Notes: generated by a model from the letters alone, not told the origin. DNA of 41,166 nt from JAFANK01 sp036741695 (GCA_036741695.1 DAINRU010000019.1:1-41166), one strand, 5' to 3'; shown: positions 16,396 through 24,572, numbered from the stretch's first letter. Numbers and translations: made by a program.

Positions 16396-17181
16396 CTACG
16401 AGCGGGCGGCTAAGCGGGGGAACAGACGGAGCGCATTCGCGGTCGTCGCCTGCGCGATCGCCTCGGCCGTGGTGTCGCGCAGCGCAGCGATCGCCGCGCA
16501 GGTGAGGCCGAGGTAGGCAGGCTCGTTGCGCTGGCCGCGATGGGGCACGGGCGTCATAAACGGACAATCGGTCTCCAGCACGAGCCGCTCGAGGGGAAGC
16601 CGCTGCACGGCATCATGCAGATCGGTCGCCTTCTTGAACGTGACCGCCCCGCCGATCCCTAAGAACGCGTCGTGCTCGTCGATGAGCGCCGTGCCTACGT
16701 CATAGGATGCGGTGAAGCAGTGGATGACGGCCGGCGTGCCTGGTTTGCGGTGCGCGCTCATGATCTCCATGACCTCATCATATGCTTCGCGACAATGGAT
16801 GATGGCTGGAAGATCGCGTTCGCCCGCCCATTCCAACTGTCGTGCGAATACCTCGCGCTGGCGCTCGCGCGGCGAGAAGTCGTAGTGGTAGTCAAGCCCC
16901 ATCTCGCCTGCCGCGACCACACGCGGATCGTCGAGCAACGGCACAAGCCAGCGCAGGTCGCCCGCGTCCTTGGCGAGGTGAGGGTGCACGCCGACCGCCG
17001 GCGCCACGGCCGGAAACCGGCCGGCGAGCGAGAGCGTGGCTCGGCTGGTCGCTTCGTCTTGCCCCGCCGACACGATCATCGTAACGCCTGCGTCTCGGGC
17101 CCGTGTCACCGTTTGCTCGAGGTCGGGCTCGTATTCGGGGCCGTCGAGATGCGCGTGGGTATCGACTAGCGCGAGCGTCAC
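16396..17181 (-). CDS. tatD: TatD family metal-dependent hydrolase
   Basis: A TIM-barrel metallohydrolase (TatD/YcfH type; 3'-5' DNase or D-aminoacyl-tRNA-related in characterised members). LVDTHAHLDG (HxH), GEMGLDYHYDF (Glu ligand), IIHCREAYDE (His), VIHCFTASYDV (His) and LETDCPFMTP (Asp) give the complete metal site. The GTG at 17181 is chosen because it starts just before VDTHAHLDG and overlaps the metG stop by four bases (GTGA). The frame is open another 68 codons into metG but unlike the family. The length is 261 residues, normal for TatD. Confidence 0.94.
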   Translation of the reverse strand: MTLALVDTHAHLDGPEYEPDLEQTVTRARDAGVTMIVSAGQDEATSRATLSLAGRFPAVAPAVGVHPHLAKDAGDLRWLVPLLDDPRVVAAGEMGLDYHYDFSPRERQREVFARQLEWAGERDLPAIIHCREAYDEVMEIMSAHRKPGTPAVIHCFTASYDVGTALIDEHDAFLGIGGAVTFKKATDLHDAVQRLPLERLVLETDCPFMTPVPHRGQRNEPAYLGLTCAAIAALRDTTAEAIAQATTANALRLFPRLAARS

Positions 17182-18716
17182 GCGGGCCCGGCTTCGATCT
17201 CGACTCGCGGGAACAGCGCCTGGGGGACGCTTGTCTGCGTTCCCGCTGCAAGCTGGCCCCAGCGCAAAGTCTTCTCCCACGTCTCGCCCGGCGTACCGGC
17301 CTGGCCCAAGGCGTCCCACACCGTCTCGCTCGCCACCGGCATGAACGGATAGATGAGCGCCGCGATCCAGCGCACGCCTTCGCACAGATTGTACAGCGTC
17401 TCGTCAAGCGCCGCATCGTCGCCGCTCTTGGCGAGCACCCACGGCTTGCTCTGCTCGACGTAGAGGTTGAGCGAGTTGACGCGATCCCAGATCGCGCTGA
17501 GCGCGCCGCGGAAGTCGACCTGATCGAGCGCCGAGCGTGCCGCCTGCACGGAGGCCTCGAACTCGACGTTGATCTCGTCGCCGCTTGTCACCGCAGGCAC
17601 TTTTCCATCGCGATAGCGCGCGAGCATCGAGAGCACGCGCTGCACGAGGTTGCCGAGATTGTTCGCGAGCTCCGCGTTGTAACGCCCGACGAGCGATTCT
17701 TCGCTGAAACTGAAGTCGACGCCGAAGGGCGCCTGCGCGAACAGCACGTAGCGCACGCCGTCGACCGAAAAGCGCTCGATCAGCTCGGCCGGCCGGATGA
17801 CGTTGCCGACGCTCTTGCTCATCTTCTGGCCTTCCATCGTGATCCAGCCGTTGGCGAAGACGAGCTTGGGGAGCGGTAAGTCCAAAGCGATGAGGATCGC
17901 CGGCCAGATGATCGTGTGGAAGCGCAAGATCTCTTTGCCGATGAGCTGGACGTTCGCCGGCCAGAGGCGCTCGAAACGCGCCATGTCGTGGGGATAGCCG
18001 GCCGCCGTGATATAGTTGCAGATCGCGTCAAACCACACGTAGATGGTCTTCGATTCGCCCGGTATCGGGATGCCCCAGCTCACCGCGGTCCGCGAGACGC
18101 ACAGATCCTCGAGTCCACCGCGCAAGAGCGACGCCATCTCGTTCCACGCGCTCTCGGGCCGCACCCAATCCGGAAAGGTGTTGAAGTGGTCGACGAGGAT
18201 GTCGCGGTATTTCGATAGCTTGAAGAACCATGCGTCTTCGGAGACCCACTCGACCTCACGTCTGCACTCGGGATTCGGACAACGCCCGTCGACGAGTTTG
18301 CTTTCCGGCCAGAACGACTCGTCGTTGCGGCAGTACCAGCCTTCGTACTTGCCGGGGACGATATCGCCTTGCTCGCGCAGCTTCACAAAGATCTGCTGGA
18401 CGGCGGCTTCGTGCTCGGGATCGGTCGTGCGGATGAACTGGTCGTACGAGATCTCGAGTTCGTGCCAGGCGCTTTTCCAGCGACCCACGATCTCATCCGT
18501 GAACTGCTTGGGTGACTTGCCTGCAGCCGCCGCGGCATCGGCGACCTTGGGCCCATGTTCGTCCGTTCCCGTCAAGAAGTGCACGAGACCGTTGCCCGTG
18601 ACCCGGTGATAGCGCGCCAGCACGTCGGCCGCGATCGTGCTATAAGCATGCCCGATGTGCGGCGCGCTGTTCGTGTAGTACAAGGGCGTTGTGAGGTAAA
18701 ACGTATCTTTAGCCAT
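17178..18716 (-). CDS. metG: Methionyl-tRNA synthetase
   Basis: Class I aminoacyl-tRNA synthetase. HIGH is exact at residues 20-23, and KMSKS is exact at 298-302 within GQKMSKSVGN. FLTGTDEHGPKV and the Trp-rich pocket WFDAICNYITA match MetRS. The zinc insert has Cys129, Cys146 and Cys151, with Asp at 132 where many relatives have Cys, so zinc binding may be altered. The 512-residue protein ends after the anticodon-binding helical domain; there is no C-terminal tRNA-binding (Trbp111-like) domain, as in short MetRS forms. tatD follows with a 4-bp overlap. Confidence 0.97.
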   Translation of the reverse strand: MAKDTFYLTTPLYYTNSAPHIGHAYSTIAADVLARYHRVTGNGLVHFLTGTDEHGPKVADAAAAAGKSPKQFTDEIVGRWKSAWHELEISYDQFIRTTDPEHEAAVQQIFVKLREQGDIVPGKYEGWYCRNDESFWPESKLVDGRCPNPECRREVEWVSEDAWFFKLSKYRDILVDHFNTFPDWVRPESAWNEMASLLRGGLEDLCVSRTAVSWGIPIPGESKTIYVWFDAICNYITAAGYPHDMARFERLWPANVQLIGKEILRFHTIIWPAILIALDLPLPKLVFANGWITMEGQKMSKSVGNVIRPAELIERFSVDGVRYVLFAQAPFGVDFSFSEESLVGRYNAELANNLGNLVQRVLSMLARYRDGKVPAVTSGDEINVEFEASVQAARSALDQVDFRGALSAIWDRVNSLNLYVEQSKPWVLAKSGDDAALDETLYNLCEGVRWIAALIYPFMPVASETVWDALGQAGTPGETWEKTLRWGQLAAGTQTSVPQALFPRVEIEAGPA

Positions 18717-18763
18717 GTGACCGGCCTTTTTTCAGGCGTTGGATGAAGAAGCCTGCCAAACGG

Positions 18764-19612
18764 CTAGCGCTTCTTCGTCGTAGCGGCGGTGCGGACTTTG
18801 ATCGCGAGCGCATAGAGTTCGTTCTTTGATAACCCAGTGGCCAAGCGGATCGCCTCGCTCGCGTCCTTGGCGCTCACCCCGTGCTTGCGCAGGAACGCGA
18901 TCGCCGCTTCAGCCTGCGCCCCAGCTGTCTTAGCCTGCGGTTTCGCGCCCTCGAGCACGAGCGTGAACTCACCACGCGGCGGAGATATCTCGCGCACGAC
19001 CGCAGCCGCCGTGCCCCAGGCCTGCTGTTCGAATTTCTTCGTATACTCGCGCAGCACGAAGAGCTGCCGCTGCGGCAAGGTCGCCGCCACGTCGCCGAGC
19101 AGCTCGATGACCCGATTGGCGGCTTCGAACCAGACGATCGCGGCGGGCTCCTCTGCGAGCCCGCTCAAGTACGCACGCCGCGGTCCCGGCTTGCGCGGCG
19201 GAAACCCGTCGAACCGGAACGAGCTGACGTCGAACCCGGAGAGCACGAGGGCTGCCGGTACTGCGCTTGGGCCGGGCAACACCTCGATCGGCGCACCGCA
19301 GTCGCGCGCCTCGCGGACAAGCTCGATGCCTGGGTCTGAGATACCCGGCATGCCCGCGTCGCTCACCATGGCCACATTCTTGCCATCGAGCAGCAAAGCG
19401 CGCAGGTCGCGCAGGCGCGCCGCATGTGCTCCTTCAGGAAACGACCGCAGCTCCGTGCCGATGTCGAAATGTCGTAGCAGGTTCCTCGTCACGCGCGTGT
19501 CCTCGGCGAAGATCACATCGCTCTCGCGCAGCGTCCGCAGCACGCGCAGGGTGATGTCCTCAAGATTGCCGAGCGGCGTCGGGCACAGCACGAGCCTGCC
19601 GGGGGCGGGCAC
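18764..19612 (-). CDS. rsmI: 16S rRNA (cytidine1402-2'-O)-methyltransferase
   Basis: SAM-dependent 2'-O-methylation of C1402 in the ribosomal P-site. The 282-residue protein has LVLCPTPLGNLEDIT at the N-terminus, EDTRVTRNLLRHF, MVSDAGMPGISDPG and VLPGPSAVPAALVLSGF, the tetrapyrrole-methylase fold with RsmI-specific signatures. A basic helical tail (KKR end) follows. The start GTG at 19612 abuts the stop of the upstream small gene with no spacing. The linkage rsmI-metG-tatD is common in bacteria. The 47-bp space after it holds a weak inverted repeat without a T-tract on the coding strand. Confidence 0.95.
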   Translation of the reverse strand: MPAPGRLVLCPTPLGNLEDITLRVLRTLRESDVIFAEDTRVTRNLLRHFDIGTELRSFPEGAHAARLRDLRALLLDGKNVAMVSDAGMPGISDPGIELVREARDCGAPIEVLPGPSAVPAALVLSGFDVSSFRFDGFPPRKPGPRRAYLSGLAEEPAAIVWFEAANRVIELLGDVAATLPQRQLFVLREYTKKFEQQAWGTAAAVVREISPPRGEFTLVLEGAKPQAKTAGAQAEAAIAFLRKHGVSAKDASEAIRLATGLSKNELYALAIKVRTAATTKKR

Positions 19613-20020
19613 CTACGGGGCGACCCGGGGGAACGCCCGCCGATCCGGCTCGATCCAGTGGGTTCGCGCTTGCGCTGAGAAGAGACGCTCGTGGCTGTAG
19701 AAGCGCATGGGCAACGCTGTGTCGAGCAGATCCGGATTCATCGCCGCGAACTCCTCGAACTCAGACGCCGGGTGGCACGCGGCGTGGAAAGCCACGAGTT
19801 GTACCCATGCGGCGGTCAGCGTCTTGTGATACTTCGTGGCGTGACCGTGATGCGCAGCGAAATGCCGGATGGTCGCGTCCATGGCGTCGATCGCGGCGGG
19901 CAGCCCGTCGCGGGTGACGTAGAGCCAGGCAGCCCGCACGTGGTCGCGGTGCCGGAAGCCGCTGTTCGGCAATCGGCACGCCTCCAGCGCGCGCAAGAAT
20001 TTCACGTCAGCTTCACTCAT
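19613..20020 (-). CDS. Small helical protein with HRDH motif, unknown function
   Basis: A 135-residue protein, mostly helical and soluble, with an unusual density of His and aromatic residues. FRHRDHVRAAWLYV near residues 20-33, HFAAHHGHATKYHKTLTAAW near 55-75 and FYSHERLFS near the C-terminus stand out, and conserved-looking His clusters could bind a metal. I do not recognise a named family with certainty; similar short FxHRDHxRxAW proteins are annotated as conserved hypothetical. ATG at 20020 is preferred over GTG at 20023. It abuts rsmI. Function unknown. Confidence 0.7.
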   Translation of the reverse strand: MSEADVKFLRALEACRLPNSGFRHRDHVRAAWLYVTRDGLPAAIDAMDATIRHFAAHHGHATKYHKTLTAAWVQLVAFHAACHPASEFEEFAAMNPDLLDTALPMRFYSHERLFSAQARTHWIEPDRRAFPRVAP

Positions 20021-20146
20021 CACGATTCACAACAACCTTTCTCGGTGCAGTACGCCTGCGCCGTCGATGCCACGCGCACGACCGGCCAGCGACGGGACAT
20101 CACGGTCTGTTCGGCGTAACCTGCCCTTCACACTTTGAAGAACGAT

Positions 20147-21799
20147 ATGCCGATGACCCGCGATCGATCGCTGCACGTGCTCGCGTGCGCGCTCTTATGC
20201 CTCGCGAGCTTAGGGTGCTCGAAGATCGTCCACACGAGCACGGGCGTCGCGCGCCACGGCTATACGCAACCCGGGGTGCTGCGTGTCGCGATCTCGCAGG
20301 ACGCGAAGACGCTCAACCCGATCCTCTCCTCTACCACGGTTGATGGGTTCGTCGACCGTCTGCTCTTCGAGCCCTTGATCTCGGCCGATGCTCACGCCGA
20401 CCCGGTGCCCATCTTGGCGACGGCCGTGCCCACCTTGCGCAATGGCGGGATCAGCCCGGACGGGCTCACGATCGTCTATCATCTGCGGCGTGACGCGCGC
20501 TGGAGCGACGGTCAACCGGTGACCAGCCGAGACGTCACGTGGTCGTGGCAAGCGATCATGAACCCCGCCAACAACGCCGTGTCGCGCCATGGCTACGACG
20601 TCGTTCGGGCGATCGACACACCGGACGAACACACGGTTGTCGTGCATCTGAAGACCCCGTTCGCGCCGTTTGTGAACACGTTCTTCGCCGAAAGCGATCA
20701 GCCGTACAACGTGGCGCCGGCGCACGTGCTGTCCACGTTTGCGACGATCAATCAGATCCCGTTCAACACGGCACCGATCGTCAGCGACGGGCCGTTTCGC
20801 TTCGTCGAGTGGGTCCACGGCGACCACATCCTACTGACGGCCAACGACACGTTCTTCATGGGGGCGCCGAAGCTGCGCCAGATTCGCATCGAGGTCATAC
20901 CCGACGAGAACACCTCGATCCAATTGCTGCGCACGCACGCTATCGATTACATGTTCCAGGCGTCGATCAACACCTATCAGGACCTCAAGAACATTCCCGA
21001 CGTCCGCATCGTGTGGAACAATATGAACGGCTTCGAAGGCATCGGGTTCAATCTCTCGCACGGCGCACTGCGCGATGCGCGCGTGCGCGCCGCCATCATC
21101 TCAGCCATCGACAAATCGGCGCTCGTGCGGAGGCTGAGCGGCGGCCAAGAGAAGACGGCGACCGAAGACCTGCCCGACTGGATGTGGGCATTCAATCCGG
21201 ACGCCCTGCCGCCGTCATACGATCCCGAGCGCGCCAAACGTCTGCTCGGGCAAGCGGGCTACACCATCGGCGCGGACGGCATGGCGCGCAGAAACGGCGA
21301 GCCGCTGCAGCTGCTCTTCGTGTCGGACAGCTCGGATGTGACGCATCGCAAGCTGATCGTGCTCGTGCAGTCGATGCTGCACGCGGTGGGCATCGACACG
21401 GTCATCAAGCTCTACCCACCCGACCTGCTCTATGCCCCTGCCGGTATGGGAGGGATCATGCACGGTGGCAAGTTCGATCTCATCACCGAGCCGTGGTATT
21501 CGGGCATCGACCCGGACGATTCGTCGCAGTTCATGTGCCGCTACATACCGCCCGCCGGGTACAACGACACCCGCTATTGCAATGCGGAGATGGACGCCCT
21601 GCAGCTGCAGGCGCTGTCGACCTATGCTCAGCCGGCGCGCCGCCGAGCCTATTTCAAGATCGAGGCGCTGCTGGCACGCGATAACCCGCAGATCTACATC
21701 TGGTGGCAACGCCAGCAAGAGCCGGTCAGCGTCGACTTCAAGGGTTTCGCACCCAATCCGGTCGTCGAATCATGGAACGCCTGGCAATGGAGCATCTAG
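20147..21799 (+). CDS. Family 5 (OppA/DppA-like) ABC transporter substrate-binding lipoprotein
   Basis: Extracytoplasmic solute-binding protein for peptides, nickel or related ligands. A short n-region and hydrophobic stretch end in LASLGC, a lipobox with Cys24 (counted from ATG 20147) as lipidation site. VLRVAISQDAKTLNPILS, LFEPLISADA, YHLRRDARWSDGQPVTSRDV and FNLSHGALRDARVRAAI are family-5 landmarks, and the total is about 550 residues. A TTG at 20135 and an ATG at 20153 are other possible starts; no strong Shine-Dalgarno decides. No permease or ATPase gene is adjacent, so this is an orphan binding protein in the window. Confidence 0.9.
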   Translation: MPMTRDRSLHVLACALLCLASLGCSKIVHTSTGVARHGYTQPGVLRVAISQDAKTLNPILSSTTVDGFVDRLLFEPLISADAHADPVPILATAVPTLRNGGISPDGLTIVYHLRRDARWSDGQPVTSRDVTWSWQAIMNPANNAVSRHGYDVVRAIDTPDEHTVVVHLKTPFAPFVNTFFAESDQPYNVAPAHVLSTFATINQIPFNTAPIVSDGPFRFVEWVHGDHILLTANDTFFMGAPKLRQIRIEVIPDENTSIQLLRTHAIDYMFQASINTYQDLKNIPDVRIVWNNMNGFEGIGFNLSHGALRDARVRAAIISAIDKSALVRRLSGGQEKTATEDLPDWMWAFNPDALPPSYDPERAKRLLGQAGYTIGADGMARRNGEPLQLLFVSDSSDVTHRKLIVLVQSMLHAVGIDTVIKLYPPDLLYAPAGMGGIMHGGKFDLITEPWYSGIDPDDSSQFMCRYIPPAGYNDTRYCNAEMDALQLQALSTYAQPARRRAYFKIEALLARDNPQIYIWWQRQQEPVSVDFKGFAPNPVVESWNAWQWSI

Positions 21800-21826
21800 T
21801 CTCACGAGTTGTGCAGTCTTACGGGC

Positions 21827-21855
21827 TCGGCATTGAGGCTTGGGGGTAGTATAAT
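21827..21855 (+). promoter_or_regulatory. Sigma-70-like promoter of the propeller lipoprotein gene
   Basis: A perfect -10 TATAAT at 21850-21855 with a four-of-six -35 TCGGCA at 21827-21832 and a 17-bp spacer. The predicted start point near 21862 leaves a leader of about 20 bases that contains GGGAGG seven bases before the ATG at 21883. Confidence 0.6.
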
Positions 21856-21882
21856 TGACCTCGAGAGCCGGGGAGGTCCGCC

Positions 21883-22874
21883 ATGCACAAATATCCTTTG
21901 GTCTCGGGTCCGAGCCGGCACGTAGGCGGCCTGCTCACCCTTTACCTCGCGGCAGGAGCATTGCTTCTCGCGGGCACGGGATGCGGATCCAGCCCGGGCA
22001 ACAATAAGATCGCGATCACGAGCGTGCCGGATGCACGGCTTTACGGCATTGGGGGCATCGAATCGGCCGGATTCCCAAATGACGTGACGGTGTTCGAGGG
22101 GCCGCTCTCCTCTCAAGCACCGCCGCCGGCAGCTTCTCGGCGCCCCTTGTAGCTGGGGATTTGAATGAGGGCATCGCGGTGGATCCGACCGACACGACGG
22201 GCGCGGTCTACGTGTCCTCGAGCGCTGGTCAGGTCTGCAAGTTCGCTCGTCCAAATCCTAACGCGACCACCCCGCTCTTCACCATTTCCGGTTTTGCCAA
22301 CCCGAACTACCTTGCATTCGACAGCAACGGTGATCTGTTCGTCGGCGGTGGCACGACCGTCGTCGAGCTCAACCATCCGATCACGAGCGCGAGCGTCCCA
22401 CACCAAGTCATCAATAGCAGCAACGCTATCGTTGGTCTCGCGCTTGATGCGAGCAACAATCTGTATGACCTGGTCGCAACGCCGGCAGGATCAGGTCAAC
22501 TGCAGGCGTACGCGCCGCCCTACACCGCTCCGCCGGTCGTGACGAGCAATAGCGTGGCTCATGCATCGAGCATCGCGTACGACCCGGCGGCCAACGTCCT
22601 CTTCGCCCTCTCCTTCAACTTAGGTAACACCGGAGGGACGGTCTCAGGCTTCCCGCTGCCCTTGACTGCCAACGCATCCCCCACCATCAACGTGAACGTC
22701 ACGGGTTGTCTGGGTGGTTTCGCGTTCGACGCGGCCGGTAACTCATTTCTCGGCCTCTGCGGCGGCTATCCGTCAGGTGGGAGCGTCGCCGTTGAAGGTC
22801 CGCCGTTCATCGGTGTGGCTGGATTCACGTTCGCGTCTCCATTCTCTTTAAACCCGCTCATCACGGGGCCGTGA
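21883..22874 (+). pseudogene. Secreted propeller (NHL-like) lipoprotein, apparent 1-base frameshift
   Basis: A signal peptide ends in LLLAGTGC (lipobox), followed by an NDVTVFEG segment. The frame then shifts in a run of four G at 22098-22101. Reading one base back, the protein continues as AALLSSTAAGSFSAPLVAG and LNEGIAVDPTD, then several repeats of the type YLAFDSNGDLFVGGG and IVGLALDASNNLYDLV, typical of NHL/SMP-30-like beta-propellers, ending at 22874. Adding one G would restore a single product of about 330 residues. As given, the first frame stops at 22152. This could be a true mutation or a homopolymer error. The ATG has a good GGGAGG site. The 3' end overlaps the convergent carbonic anhydrase by 14 bp. 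Confidence 0.75.
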
Positions 22875-23562
22875 GATCTCCGCACAGAGTAGAGACGAGC
22901 CCCGTGGCGAGATGATACCTGGCACCCACAACTGCTAGACGCCCCTCCTCCCGCGCAGACGAAATGATGGGTCCCGCGCGCTGGAGCGCTGAGGTTACGG
23001 CGCAGACGTTCTGTGCGATCGCTGCCTGCAGCACGTCGTCATGCTGACGCACGAGCTCGACGCTCGGTCGGATGGCGTCGACGATCATCGCGATGCGCGA
23101 CGAGAACGGACGCTGATTGATCACTGACTGAACCGCTGCGGCGACGGCGCCGCAGTTCGAGTGGCCGAGCACCATGACGAGCGGGCAGCCAAACGTCTCG
23201 ATGGCGTATTCGACTGATCCGATGACGTGATCGTTGAGGATATTGCCGGCCACGCGGATGACGAAGAGATCGCCGAGGCTCTGGTTGAGGACGATCTCGA
23301 CCGGTACTCGCGCATCCGAACAGCCCAGCACAATGGCGAACGGACGCTGTTCGGCGATCGTCAGGCGGCGCCTAGCCACGTGGTCGAGTACGCCTTTGGG
23401 CGCGGCGTCGGCCGCATATCGACGGTTGCCGTCGATCAGGCGTTGCAGGGCTTCATCTGGTGAGATCGATTCGAACAGACAACACCTCGCGGACGGAGAC
23501 CCGGCCGTCTCTTCGCCTGGGTTTGGGCGTTTAGCAATAGGCCGCCTCGAGGCTCTTGACAT
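22861..23562 (-). CDS. Beta-class carbonic anhydrase
   Basis: Interconverts CO2 and bicarbonate. The 233-residue protein has the zinc ligands Cys81 (GCSDARVP, with the Asp83-Arg85 dyad), His134 and Cys137 (LGHSNCGAV), preceded by SPDEALQRLIDGNRRYA. The 30 N-terminal residues are not conserved-looking, but no internal Met gives a better start. ATG 23562 lies next to a perfect palindrome and only 30 bp from the start of the divergent ArsR-type gene. A promoter TTGAAC (23609-23604), 17-bp spacer, TAGTAT (23586-23581) on the minus strand would serve this gene through the same palindrome. Confidence 0.93.
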   Translation of the reverse strand: MSRASRRPIAKRPNPGEETAGSPSARCCLFESISPDEALQRLIDGNRRYAADAAPKGVLDHVARRRLTIAEQRPFAIVLGCSDARVPVEIVLNQSLGDLFVIRVAGNILNDHVIGSVEYAIETFGCPLVMVLGHSNCGAVAAAVQSVINQRPFSSRIAMIVDAIRPSVELVRQHDDVLQAAIAQNVCAVTSALQRAGPIISSAREEGRLAVVGARYHLATGLVSTLCGDLTAP

Positions 23563-23585
23563 GTGACCTTATGGTCACGTATACT
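23556..23585 (+). promoter_or_regulatory. Promoter of the ArsR-SRPBCC gene, leaderless
   Basis: A consensus -35 TTGACA (23556-23561) and a -10 TATACT (23580-23585) with an 18-bp spacer. The predicted start point coincides with the ATG at 23593, seven bases after the -10, so the mRNA would have no 5' leader. No Shine-Dalgarno is present. The spacer holds a perfect inverted repeat. Confidence 0.82.
23563..23578. promoter_or_regulatory. Operator-like palindrome shared by two divergent promoters
   Basis: GTGACC and GGTCAC form a perfect 6-bp inverted repeat around TTAT. It fills the spacer of the rightward promoter and lies just downstream of the leftward -10 TAGTAT. This is where an ArsR-type repressor would block both promoters. 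Binding by the adjacent gene product is an inference. Confidence 0.7.
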
Positions 23586-23609
23586 ACCAGGCATGGACGA
23601 TGTGTTCAA
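23581..23609 (-). promoter_or_regulatory. Leftward promoter of the carbonic anhydrase gene
   Basis: On the minus strand, TTGAAC (23609-23604) and TAGTAT (23586-23581) are separated by 17 bp, each matching four of six consensus bases. The start point would fall inside the palindrome at 23563-23578, about ten bases before the ATG at 23562. The -35 lies inside the coding region of the divergent gene. Confidence 0.5.
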
Positions 23610-24363
23610 AGCCCTCGCCGACCCCACACGGCGGCGCCTGCTCGATGCGCTGTTCAAGCGCGACGGGCAGTCGTTGAGCGAGCTCGAGCGGCGCCTACCG
23701 ATGACGCGCTTCGGTGTGATGAAGCACCTGCGCGTGCTCGGCACAGCGGGTCTTGTCGTGACGAAGCGGCGCGGGCGCGAGAAACTGCACTTTCTGAACC
23801 CGGTGCCGATCAGGCTCGTCCACGACCGGTGGGTGAGCAAGTACGCCGAGCCCTGGGCCGCGACCATGAGCAACCTGAAGCAAAGATTGGAGGATGACAC
23901 GATGGAGAAAGTTTTCGAGATCTACATCAAGACCACGCCGGAGCGTCTCTGGCAGGCGATCACCGACACCGAGATGCGCCGCACGTATACGTTCGGGGCC
24001 GTCATCACGTCGGACTGGACACCTGGCTCTCGCTACGAGGGCCACGGCTGGGGTGCGCCGATCCTCGAAGGCGAGAACCTGGAGGTCGATCCCCCGCGCC
24101 GGCTGGTCCAAAGCTTCCGCGCCCTGTGGAGCGACGACGTCAAGCGCGAGGGGACATCGAGGGTCACATGGGAGATCGAACCGGTCGGCGACTCGTGCCG
24201 GCTGACCGTGACCCACGACCAACTGCGCGAGGGCGCCCACGGCGAGATCTACGGTGGCTGGCCGATGATCCTCTCCGGCCTCAAGACGCTGCTCGAAACC
24301 GGCAAGACGCTCACAACACCCGGCTCGCTGCGCTTTTCACAACCCCCGCAAACGCCCGCCTAA
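23593..24363 (+). CDS. ArsR-type HTH regulator fused to SRPBCC (AHSA1) domain
   Basis: A 256-residue fusion. Residues 1-85 are an ArsR-like winged helix (VFKALADPTRRRLLDAL, SLSELERRLPMTRFGVMKHL). Residues 104-240 form an SRPBCC/AHSA1-like ligand-binding domain (VFEIYIKTTPERLWQAITD, then GGWPMILSGLKTLLETG). I see no ArsR metal-binding cysteines in the helix-turn-helix part, so the signal is probably a small organic ligand or lipid bound by SRPBCC (inference). ATG 23593 is chosen over the upstream GTG at 23563, which lies inside the promoter. Met104 is preceded by GGAGG eight bases upstream, so a separate SRPBCC protein could also be made. Confidence 0.9.
   Translation: MDDVFKALADPTRRRLLDALFKRDGQSLSELERRLPMTRFGVMKHLRVLGTAGLVVTKRRGREKLHFLNPVPIRLVHDRWVSKYAEPWAATMSNLKQRLEDDTMEKVFEIYIKTTPERLWQAITDTEMRRTYTFGAVITSDWTPGSRYEGHGWGAPILEGENLEVDPPRRLVQSFRALWSDDVKREGTSRVTWEIEPVGDSCRLTVTHDQLREGAHGEIYGGWPMILSGLKTLLETGKTLTTPGSLRFSQPPQTPA
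23889..23904 (+). promoter_or_regulatory. Internal ribosome site before Met104 of the ArsR-SRPBCC gene
   Basis: GGAGG at 23889-23893 is followed after eight bases by an in-frame ATG at 23902, exactly where the SRPBCC domain begins (MEKVFEIYIKTTPERLW). The main start has no such site. This looks like either an alternative start for a domain-only product or a relic of two once separate genes. Confidence 0.6.
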
Positions 24364-24395
24364 CACGCGTGCGCACGTACCGACGGCCCAAGCCG

Positions 24396-24572
24396 CTACT
24401 GCAAGTGCGGTTTGGGCCGGTATTCCAAATCCTCAGGATTGAATCGGTGCTCGATCAATTCACCATCGTGCTTCTTGTAACGAACCACGATCGTCCGGGT
24501 GTCCACTTCGATGACTTGCCCCTCGACGCCGAGGTTCTTGATCAGCACGTGATCGCCACGTCGTAGTTCCAT
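24396..24572 (-). CDS. Small SH3/KOW-like protein, unknown function
   Basis: A 58-residue protein from ATG 24572 (a GTG at 24590 would add six residues). LRRGDHVLIKNLGVEGQVIE and TRTIVVRYKKHDGELIEHRF read as a small beta-barrel of KOW/SH3 type, with a mean composition like the neighbouring genes. It is too short for a safe family call. It lies alone on the minus strand, convergent to the ArsR-SRPBCC gene, and its 5' end abuts the multicopper-oxidase remnant. Function unknown; nucleic-acid binding would be speculative. Confidence 0.6.
   Translation of the reverse strand: MELRRGDHVLIKNLGVEGQVIEVDTRTIVVRYKKHDGELIEHRFNPEDLEYRPKPHLQ

Noticed and set aside
18720..18763. Inverted repeat CAGGC/GCCTG between metG and rsmI as terminator
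   Set aside because: The T-tract is on the wrong strand and side for the minus-strand genes.
20024..20040. TTCACAA near the start of the HRDH gene as a Rex site
   Set aside because: Only one half-site; no inverted partner at the right distance.
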